From: DATCJA01 sp050742335
Lineage (GTDB): Bacteria; Acidobacteriota; Vicinamibacteria; Vicinamibacterales; UBA2999
NCBI GenBank assembly: GCA_050742335.1
Contig: JBOGIR010000300.1
Location: 1-7,350 of the forward strand
Direction of reading: 5' to 3'
Length of the DNA: 7,350 bases
The translations under genes and the position numbers were made by a program. Below the pieces are notes generated by a model that saw only the letters and a list, made by a program, of their open reading frames with translations, did not search any database and was not told where the DNA came from. Positions 1 through 5,621 of this stretch are shown piece by piece. Every line of letters begins with the position of its first letter. Within the stretch, counting starts at the first letter, position 1.

Positions 1-647
1 TGCTCGTCACCGATCGCTACGTCGACGTGCACAATTTCAAGGCCACGCTGGAACACATCCTCGCGCGCACGAACACCGAGACCGACCTGTACGTGTTCTC
101 GAACCTGTCGATGGACACGCTCGACTACACGGGGCCGACGGTCAACGAAGGGTCGAAGGGGGTGTGGCTCGGCCTGGGCGACCCGGTGCGTGAGCTGCCG
201 CGCCAGTTCATCGCCACGGCCGTGCCGCGAGGCGTTGCCGATGTCCGGGTGTTTTGTGCGGGATGCCTCGTCGTCGCGGCCCCGCCATATGCAGCTGAAC
301 CGGAAGCGGCGGCGCGACTGGCGACCGCTGTCGCATTCAAGGACTGGCCGCTCGTTGTCGTCACAGATGACGCGACCCGCGCCACGGCGAGCGCGATGAA
401 TTTCTTGTGGACCACGTTCACGCGCTTCGAGCCGGCGGCCGACATTCACGCCGCCGAACGCCGCATCGTGCGCAACCACATCGCGTACCGCGGCCCGATT
501 GCGATCGACGCGCGGCTGAAGCCTGGATTCCCGAAGGAACTGACCTGCCGCCAAGACATCGCGCAGCGCGTCACGCGGCGCTGGAAGGAATACTTCCCGT
601 CAGGGAGCGTGGAGATGGGCGATTCGGAACGCGCGCACCTGGACTGA
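1..647 (+). CDS. UbiD-family (de)carboxylase, C-terminal part (5' end outside window)
   Basis: The open frame runs from base 3 to a TGA at 645-647, about 214 codons, with no stop back to the window edge; the GTG at 27 is therefore probably internal. The UbiD family uses prenylated FMN made by UbiX to add or remove carboxyl groups on aromatic or alpha,beta-unsaturated acids. The visible part matches the C-terminal region of that family: a beta-strand plus DVHN segment at the start (families usually show a VDxDVDVxD-like stretch here), then NFLWTTFTRFEPAADI, a PIAIDARLKPGFP stretch (the usual PxxxDAR-K motif) and a closing basic helix ending in RRWKEYFP. The prenyl-FMN/metal-binding core is outside the window, so the substrate cannot be judged; a quinone-biosynthesis role is only one option. 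It converges with apaG across 72 bp. The family call rests on motif recognition without alignment. Confidence 0.72.
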   Translation, partial: LVTDRYVDVHNFKATLEHILARTNTETDLYVFSNLSMDTLDYTGPTVNEGSKGVWLGLGDPVRELPRQFIATAVPRGVADVRVFCAGCLVVAAPPYAAEPEAAARLATAVAFKDWPLVVVTDDATRATASAMNFLWTTFTRFEPAADIHAAERRIVRNHIAYRGPIAIDARLKPGFPKELTCRQDIAQRVTRRWKEYFPSGSVEMGDSERAHLD

Positions 648-656
648 CGTGCTCTC

Positions 657-705
657 CACGTCGACGGGCCACAGAGCCACAGAGATACGTCTCCGTGGCA
701 CGTGG
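657..705. terminator. Hairpin between convergent genes, possible bidirectional terminator
   Basis: In the 72-bp gap between the UbiD-like stop (647) and the apaG stop (720), CCACAGAGA (677-685) and TCTCCGTGG (690-698) pair around a 4-nt loop. In the + strand transcript one position is an A/C mismatch; in the - strand transcript that position becomes a G-U pair, giving an unbroken 9-bp stem, so the structure is better for apaG transcripts. An outer CCACGT (656-661) / ACGTGG (700-705) pair can extend it. The left arm includes a tandem 8-mer CCACAGAG at 669-676 and 677-684. No U-tract follows on either strand, so a classical intrinsic terminator is not proven. Confidence 0.4.
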
Positions 706-719
706 ATGCGAAGGATGCG

Positions 720-1103
720 TCAGTGCAGCGCGTGCGGCGTGGCGAGCGTGAACGGCGCGATGTGGGCATCGAACCTCTCGCCGTCGCCGGTCACCATCTG
801 ATAGCTGCCCTGCATCGACCCGACGGAGGTTTTCAGCGGACAATAGCTGGTGTACTCGAACGAGCTGCCCGGCGGGAGCACCGGCTGCTCCCCGACGACC
901 CCCGGCCCTTTCACGCGCTCGACATCGCCCTCGGCGCTCGTGATGATCCATTCGCGGGAGATGAGCTGCGCGGTTTCGGTACCGATGTTCGAGATGCGGA
1001 TGTGGTAGGCAAACAAATACTGACCATCGTGGGGCGAGCTGCGTTTGGGAAGATAGGTGCTCTTGACCTGGATGCGAATGCCGCGCGTCGTTGTGTCGCT
1101 CAT
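720..1103 (-). CDS. apaG: ApaG (DUF525) family protein
   Basis: A 127-residue protein, the usual length for ApaG, a small cytosolic beta-sandwich (fibronectin type III-like) protein. The same fold occurs in some eukaryotic F-box proteins; the bacterial molecular function remains unclear, with cation-related phenotypes reported in enterobacteria. Family hallmarks are present in order: YLFAYHIRISN (29-39), LISREWIIT (47-55), the glycine motif GPGVVG (66-71) followed by QPVLPPG, YTSYCPL with SVGSMQGSYQM (84-103), and a closing AxIAPFTL strand (113-120). The ATG at 1103 gives a normal N-terminus; there is no clear Shine-Dalgarno. On the minus strand TAGAAT (1118-1113) lies about 10 bp before the start and could be a -10 box for a nearly leaderless transcript, but no matching -35 is visible. 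It is divergent from the ABC exporter and is not near the ksgA/apaH genes it neighbours in enterobacteria. Confidence 0.95.
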   Translation of the reverse strand: MSDTTTRGIRIQVKSTYLPKRSSPHDGQYLFAYHIRISNIGTETAQLISREWIITSAEGDVERVKGPGVVGEQPVLPPGSSFEYTSYCPLKTSVGSMQGSYQMVTGDGERFDAHIAPFTLATPHALH

Positions 1104-1117
1104 GCCAGACTGATTCT

Positions 1118-3043
1118 ATGGCGAACCTGAATTTTCGGGTGATGCCACGGGGCGAGCGCGTCAGCGGTCATACCGTGCGCGCGGCTCAGGCACTGGAGCC
1201 GACGGGGTCGGCGAAGAAGAAGGTGTCGATGACGGCCGCGTGGCGCGAGGCGCGTGAGCTCGTATGGGCGCATCGCCGCCGTCTGGGCCTGGGCCTCGCC
1301 CTGATGCTCGTGGGTCGTGTGGCGGGCCTGGTGCTGCCCGCCTCGTCGAAATGGCTCATTGACGAGGTGATCAACAACGAGCGCACCGAGCTGCTCCTGC
1401 CGATTGCGCTCGCGGCCGGTGCGGCCACGCTCGTTCAGGCCGTGACGGCGTTCGCCCTGTCGCAGATCCTCGGCGTGGCGGCCCAACGGGCGATTACCGA
1501 GATGCGGAAGCGCGTGCAGGAGCGCGTCATGCGTCTCCCCATCCGGTATTTCGACTCCACGCAGACCGGTGTGCTGGTCTCCCGGATCATGACGGATTCG
1601 GAAGGCGTCCGTAATCTCGTCGGCTCAGGCCTCGTCCAACTGGTGGGCGGGCTCGTCACCGCGGTCATGGGCATGGTGGTGCTGTTCTGGCTCAACTGGC
1701 GCCTCACGGCGATCACCCTGCTGGTGCTCGGCGCGTTCGGCGGCGGCATGGCCTACGCCTTCAGGACGCTCCGGCCGCTGTTTCGCGAACGCGGAAAGAT
1801 CAACGCCGAAGTGACCGGACGCCTCACCGAGGCGCTTGGCGGCATCCGCGTCGTGAAGTCCTACACGGCAGAAAAGCGCGAGGCGATCGTCTTTGCCCGG
1901 GGGGCACACCGCCTGTTCCGCAACATCGCCAAGTCGATGACGGGCGTGTCGGCCACCACCGCCGGCAGCACCGTGGTCGTGGGGGTCGTCGGCGTGCTGA
2001 TGATCTGGCTGGGTGGCCGCGCGATTATCGCAGGCGAGATGACGCTCGGCGACCTGGTCATGTACATCTTTTTCATCGGGCTCGTCGCGGCGCCGCTGGT
2101 GTCGATTGCGTCGATCGGGACCCAGATTACCGAAGCCTTTGCGGGTCTCGACCGCATCCGCGAAATCCTCGACATGCCGACCGAAATCGACGAAGACGTC
2201 CGGCGCCAGCCGATCGACCAGGTCAGCGGCGAGGTGACGTTCGAGGACGTCTGGTTCGAGTACACGCCGGGACAGCCGGTGCTGCGCGGCGTGTCGTTTC
2301 GCGCGGCGCCTGGCACGACCACCGCGCTCGTCGGTTCGAGCGGTTCCGGCAAGAGCACACTGATCAGCCTCGTGATGGCGTTCAATCGCCCCACGAGCGG
2401 GCGCGTGCTCGTCGACGGCCGCGATCTCGAAGGCATCAAGCTGAGGGACTATCGCGAGCAGCTTGCGTCAGTCCTCCAGGACAACTTCCTGTTCGACGGC
2501 ACGATTGCGGAGAACGTGGGATACGCCAGACCTGGCGCAACACTCGACGAAATCGAAGAGGCGTGCCGCATCGCCCATTGTGACGAGTTCATCAACCGAT
2601 TCCCCGACGGTTACCAGACGATCGTCGGGGAGCGTGGGATCAGGCTGTCGGGCGGACAGCGGCAGCGCGTGTCGATTGCGCGGGCCATTCTCGCCAATCC
2701 GCGCATTCTGATCCTCGACGAAGCGACGTCGAGTCTCGACAGCGAGAGCGAGCAGATGATTCAGGACGGCCTGCGGCGCCTGCGCTCCGGCCGGACGACG
2801 TTCGTCATCGCCCATCGACTCTCGACCATCCGGAGCGCCGATCAGATTCTGGTGCTCGAAGCGGGCGAAATCGTCGAGCGTGGCTCACACGGTGACCTGC
2901 TGGGGCTCAACGGGCGCTACCGCCAGCTGTACGACAAGCAATACCGGTTCGAAGCCGACCGGTTCATCAACCCCGGCGAGGACTTCACGCCGGAACCGGA
3001 GAAGCCGGCGCTGCCGCCGCCACGTGTGAGTACGGCGCTATAG
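1118..3043 (+). CDS. ABC transporter, fused permease and ATP-binding half-exporter (MsbA/LmrA type)
   Basis: A 641-residue half-transporter expected to dimerise in the inner membrane and export lipids, drugs or another hydrophobic substrate using ATP; the substrate cannot be read from sequence. The membrane domain comes first, with about six hydrophobic segments near residues 55-77, 92-118, 170-190, 196-215, 282-305 and 312-335. The nucleotide-binding domain follows with all motifs intact: Walker A GSSGSGKST (406-414), Q-loop Q454, signature LSGGQ (510-514), Walker B ILILDE with D534 and catalytic E535, a D-loop SSLD, and H-loop H566. The start is uncertain. ATG 1118 is used here because codons 1-37 have a coding-like third-position GC bias, but it has no visible ribosome site. 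ATG 1229 (604 residues, residue 38 here) follows AGAAGG with 6 bp spacing, and homologous membrane domains commonly begin about there. The stop is followed by a repeat array. Confidence 0.95.
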   Translation: MANLNFRVMPRGERVSGHTVRAAQALEPTGSAKKKVSMTAAWREARELVWAHRRRLGLGLALMLVGRVAGLVLPASSKWLIDEVINNERTELLLPIALAAGAATLVQAVTAFALSQILGVAAQRAITEMRKRVQERVMRLPIRYFDSTQTGVLVSRIMTDSEGVRNLVGSGLVQLVGGLVTAVMGMVVLFWLNWRLTAITLLVLGAFGGGMAYAFRTLRPLFRERGKINAEVTGRLTEALGGIRVVKSYTAEKREAIVFARGAHRLFRNIAKSMTGVSATTAGSTVVVGVVGVLMIWLGGRAIIAGEMTLGDLVMYIFFIGLVAAPLVSIASIGTQITEAFAGLDRIREILDMPTEIDEDVRRQPIDQVSGEVTFEDVWFEYTPGQPVLRGVSFRAAPGTTTALVGSSGSGKSTLISLVMAFNRPTSGRVLVDGRDLEGIKLRDYREQLASVLQDNFLFDGTIAENVGYARPGATLDEIEEACRIAHCDEFINRFPDGYQTIVGERGIRLSGGQRQRVSIARAILANPRILILDEATSSLDSESEQMIQDGLRRLRSGRTTFVIAHRLSTIRSADQILVLEAGEIVERGSHGDLLGLNGRYRQLYDKQYRFEADRFINPGEDFTPEPEKPALPPPRVSTAL

Positions 3044-3050
3044 GGAATGT

Positions 3051-3210
3051 ACGGATTGATGAATTTACGGATTTACGGATTTACGGATGGATGCATTGTG
3101 GAATTGACGTCGCGGTCATTCGCCAATCCGTTAATCCGTTAATTCGTCAATTCGTCAATTCGTCAATCCGTCAATCCGTCAATTCGTAAATTCGTAAATT
3201 CGTAAATCGG
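3051..3210. repeat. Inverted pair of 8-bp tandem-repeat arrays
   Basis: The gap between the ABC exporter and the Tdh-like gene is almost filled by octamers. The right arm holds ten units in strict 8-bp register from 3124 to 3203, fitting [C/T/A]AAT[C/T]CGT (CAATCCGT, TAATCCGT, TAATTCGT, CAATTCGT, AAATTCGT and so on), plus a partial unit to 3210. The left arm (3051-3090) holds five units in the opposite orientation: ACGGATTG, ATGAATTT, ACGGATTT twice, ACGGATGG. Another left-type piece, GAATTGACG, is at 3101-3109 and a degenerate right-type unit lies at 3117-3123. The two arms are reverse complements and could fold into a long stem in DNA or RNA. The block is markedly more AT-rich than the flanking genes. 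It could act as a terminator or mRNA stabiliser for the exporter, or be a slippage-prone or mobile repeat; nothing here decides which. Confidence 0.9.
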
Positions 3211-3228
3211 CTTTCTCCCAGTTTCGAT

Positions 3229-4245
3229 ATGCGCGCTGCGTCTGTACTCGTTACCGGGGCGAACGGCGAAATCGGGCACAGCCTCCTCGACCGTCTCGCT
3301 GCCGAAGGCCGCTCGATCGTCACCCTCGACATTGCGCCGCTCGAGCCTGGGCTGGTACGGCTGGTTCGCCGTGAATTCACCGGATCGATCGTCGACCGCG
3401 GCCTGCTCGAACGGATTCTCGCCGAGTTCGAGATCGACCTCGTCTTTCACCTGGCCGCGCTGCTGTCGACGCGCGCCGAGTTCACGCCGGTCACCGCCCA
3501 TCGGGTCAACGTGGAAGGCACGCTCAATCTCCTGGAATTCGCACACCACGAAGGTGAATCGCACGGTCGCCCCGTCGTCTTCCTGTACCCCTCGTCCATC
3601 GCGGCCTACGGCCTGCCCACTCTCGACACGAAGATGCGCGCGAAGCGTGTTCGCGAAGACGAGTGGACGACGCCGGCGACCATGTACGGCTGCAACAAGC
3701 TGTACTGCGAGCACCTCGGTCGCTATTACGCTAGGCATTACAAGCAACTGGCGGCCGACACGCCCACCGGCCGCCTCGATTTTCGGTGCGTGCGGTTTCC
3801 CGGCCTGATTTCCGCCGTGACGCAACCGTCCGGCGGCACCTCCGACTATGCGCCCGAGATGATTCACGCGGCGGCGCGCGGCGAGCCGTATTCGTGCTTC
3901 GTCCGCCCGGACACGCGCATTCCGTTCATGGTCATGCCCGACGCGATCGACGCGCTGCTGCAACTGGCGTCGGTCGGGCGGGAGCGGCTGACGAGAACCG
4001 CGTACAACCTGACGGCGTTCAGTCCGACGGCCGCGGAGATCTGCGATGTCGTGACGCACGCGTTTCCCCGTGCGTCGGTGGCCTGGAAGACCGATGAGAA
4101 GCGACAGCGGATCGTCGACTCGTGGCCGGCCGACGTGGACGATTCCGCCGCGCGCCGCGACTGGGGCTTCGCGCCGCGCTACGATTTCACGCGCGCGTTC
4201 GACGAGTACCTGATCCCGACGATCAAGGAGCGTTACGGGAAGTGA
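3229..4245 (+). CDS. NAD-dependent epimerase/dehydratase, L-threonine 3-dehydrogenase-like (extended SDR)
   Basis: A 338-residue extended short-chain dehydrogenase. The Rossmann motif TGANGEIG is at residues 9-16, D34 ends beta-2 (NAD preference), and the catalytic set is S122/S123 in YPSSIAAYG with Y153 and K157 in YGCNK. The C-terminal half resembles SDR-type L-threonine dehydrogenases: RFPGLIS (189-195), SGGTSDYAPE (201-210), DTRIPFMVMPDA (228-239), AYNLTAFS (258-265) and SWPADVDDSAARRDWGF (298-314). Those enzymes oxidise L-threonine with NAD+ to 2-amino-3-ketobutyrate, which glycine C-acetyltransferase (Kbl) then cleaves; no kbl is seen here. Departures from textbook Tdh are the KQLAADTPTGRLDF insertion before the PGLIS strand and SGGTSDYA where GGGTTDYA is usual, so this may be a related subfamily with another substrate. 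The ATG at 3229 sits right before the Rossmann strand and lacks a clear Shine-Dalgarno. Inverted-repeat blocks flank both ends of the gene. Confidence 0.85.
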   Translation: MRAASVLVTGANGEIGHSLLDRLAAEGRSIVTLDIAPLEPGLVRLVRREFTGSIVDRGLLERILAEFEIDLVFHLAALLSTRAEFTPVTAHRVNVEGTLNLLEFAHHEGESHGRPVVFLYPSSIAAYGLPTLDTKMRAKRVREDEWTTPATMYGCNKLYCEHLGRYYARHYKQLAADTPTGRLDFRCVRFPGLISAVTQPSGGTSDYAPEMIHAAARGEPYSCFVRPDTRIPFMVMPDAIDALLQLASVGRERLTRTAYNLTAFSPTAAEICDVVTHAFPRASVAWKTDEKRQRIVDSWPADVDDSAARRDWGFAPRYDFTRAFDEYLIPTIKERYGK

Positions 4246-4259
4246 CGAGACTGTTATTG

Positions 4260-4421
4260 CAGATTTCAGATTGGTCGAGTGGAGACTGTTGTCGAATGAC
4301 GATTGTCGATCGGTCGGGAGTGAGTGTCGATTGATCGCGAATTCCTTCAATCGCCAATCCGTTCGAACAATCGTCATTCAGCAATCGTCAACAATCGTCA
4401 AATCGAGCAGTCTGAAATCCG
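4260..4421. repeat. Nested inverted repeat with CAATCGTCA direct copies
   Basis: The gap between the Tdh-like gene and the quinone oxidoreductase can fold into one long imperfect hairpin of about 160 nt. The outer stem is 4260-4273 with 4408-4421 (12 of 14 complementary). The middle stem is perfect over 13 bp, GAATGACGATTGT (4294-4306) with ACAATCGTCATTC (4367-4379). The apical stem is CGATTGA (4328-4334) with TCAATCG (4347-4353), leaving a 12-nt loop. CAATCGTCA occurs three times on the right arm (4368, 4382 and 4392). The motif and polarity (GACGATT on the left arm, AATCGTC on the right) resemble the octamer arrays upstream of the same gene, although here the units are not in strict tandem. 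It may terminate or protect the upstream transcript. Confidence 0.8.
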
Positions 4422-4448
4422 CACTCAGGCTAACCGCGTGACATCGAC

Positions 4449-5432
4449 ATGCTGTGCATAGAGATCGCGTCCCCGGGTGACCCCGACGTGTTGACGCCCG
4501 TGCATCGGCCCGATCCCCAGCCCGCCCCCGGGGAGGTGCTCATTGCGGTTGCCGCCGCCGGCGTCAATCGTCCGGACGTCCTGCAGCGACGCGGGCGCTA
4601 TCCGCCGCCGGCCGGCGCGAGTGACATCCCGGGGCTCGAGGTCGCCGGGACCATCACGGTCGTCGGCGACGGCGTGCAAGGATGGCGGGCGGGAGACCGC
4701 GTCTGTGCGCTCGTCAGCGGCGGCGGTTACGCCACGATGTGCGTGGCGCCGGCGCCGCAGTGCCTTCCCGTCCCGGCATCGCTCGATCTCGTCGCCGCAG
4801 CCGCGATTCCGGAAGCGTTCTTCACGGTCTGGACCAACGTGTTCGACCGCGGACGACTGATGAGCGGCGAGTCGGCGCTCTTCCACGGTGGCACGAGCGG
4901 CATCGGCACTACCGCCATTCAGCTGGCGGCGGCGCGCGGCGCGCGCGTGTTCGCCACGGCCGGGTCCGACGAGAAGTGCCGCGCGTGTGAAACACTTGGC
5001 GCCGAGCGCGGCATCAACTACCGCACGGAAGATTTCGTCGCCGTCGTACACGAGTGCACCGGCGGCCGCGGCGTCGACCTGATCCTCGACATCATCGGAG
5101 GCGACTACTTTCCGAAGAACATGGCCGCGTTGGCCACGGGCGGCCGGCTCGTGCAGATCGGCCTCATGGGGAAGAGCGCATCAGCCACGATCGATCTCAA
5201 CCAGGTCCTGCGCCGGCGGCTGACCATCACCGGCTCGACATTGCGCCCCCGCAGCGTTGACGAGAAGGGGAGCATCGCGGCGGCGCTGTGTCGCGAGGTG
5301 TGGCCGCTCCTCGAGCGCGGCCGCGTCCGGCCGATCGTGTACCGTATGTTTCCGCTCGCCGAGGCGGCCGCGGCGCATCGCCTCATGGAGTCGAGCGAGC
5401 ACATCGGGAAGATCGTGCTGACGACTTCATGA
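4449..5432 (+). CDS. PIG3-family NAD(P)H:quinone oxidoreductase (zinc-free medium-chain reductase)
   Basis: A 327-residue cytosolic medium-chain dehydrogenase/reductase lacking the zinc ligands of alcohol dehydrogenases. It matches the PIG3/TP53I3 group of NAD(P)H quinone oxidoreductases: AGVNRPDVLQRRGRYPPPAG (37-56) then GLEVAG (62-67), GDRVCALVSGGGYA (82-95), FFTVWTNVFD (124-133), the nucleotide-binding loop HGGTSGIGTTAIQLA (146-160), NYRTEDF (190-196), LDIIGG (213-218), GSTLRPR near 264 and a C-terminal HIGKIVL. Family members reduce quinones one electron at a time with NADPH; physiological substrates in bacteria are mostly unassigned. Length is normal and the frame is intact. ATG 4449 is the natural start for the first beta-strand; the upstream bases show no convincing ribosome site. 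It may be transcribed with the Tdh-like gene 203 bp upstream, but the intervening hairpin makes that uncertain. Confidence 0.93.
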   Translation: MLCIEIASPGDPDVLTPVHRPDPQPAPGEVLIAVAAAGVNRPDVLQRRGRYPPPAGASDIPGLEVAGTITVVGDGVQGWRAGDRVCALVSGGGYATMCVAPAPQCLPVPASLDLVAAAAIPEAFFTVWTNVFDRGRLMSGESALFHGGTSGIGTTAIQLAAARGARVFATAGSDEKCRACETLGAERGINYRTEDFVAVVHECTGGRGVDLILDIIGGDYFPKNMAALATGGRLVQIGLMGKSASATIDLNQVLRRRLTITGSTLRPRSVDEKGSIAAALCREVWPLLERGRVRPIVYRMFPLAEAAAAHRLMESSEHIGKIVLTTS

Positions 5433-5445
5433 CCCAAGGGCCTGA

Positions 5446-5572
5446 GGCGAGGCGGGCATGTCCGGAGCAAAACCGTAGTCAGCGTAAGTGCGAAGCGAGC
5501 CCCATTTCCCTAGAAGAAAACAGATGCACGACGAGCTGAGCCGGTTTTGCGGAGCGACATGCCGGCCTCGCC
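5446..5572. repeat. Palindromic intergenic element (MITE-like or large hairpin)
   Basis: Between the convergent quinone oxidoreductase (stop 5432) and alpha-hydroxy-acid enzyme (stop 5622) lies a 127-bp element with matching inverted ends. The outer arms 5446-5462 and 5556-5572 are complementary at 16 of 17 positions. After a short asymmetric bulge (4 versus 5 nt), GCAAAACCG (5467-5475) pairs perfectly with CGGTTTTGC (5542-5550), and TCAGC (5479-5483) pairs with GCTGA (5535-5539). About 51 bp of unpaired centre remain, with no plausible ORF. The structure could be a non-autonomous mobile element, a dispersed palindromic repeat, or a large hairpin between convergent transcripts. No target-site duplication is obvious and there is no U-tract. 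Confidence 0.75.
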
Positions 5573-5621
5573 GTGTCGAGGTCATGAAGCCTGGTTTGGT
5601 CCTCGAGTCGCTGGTCTCTAT

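Noticed and set aside
1861..2439. 192-codon minus-strand frame inside the ABC exporter
   Set aside because: It is Ser/Thr/Pro-rich antisense translation of conserved ATPase codons, with no independent support.
3051..3210. CRISPR array
   Set aside because: The repeats are only 8 bp, directly tandem without spacers and arranged as an inverted pair, with no cas genes nearby.
3163..4377. 404-codon open frame on the minus strand opposite the Tdh-like gene
   Set aside because: It is Arg/Gly/Val-rich, matches no recognisable family, starts and ends in intergenic repeats and lies opposite a gene with clear motifs. High GC makes long antisense frames common.
5446..5572. Integron attC site or phage attachment site
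   Set aside because: No GTTRRRY core sites, no integrase and no gene-cassette arrangement are visible.
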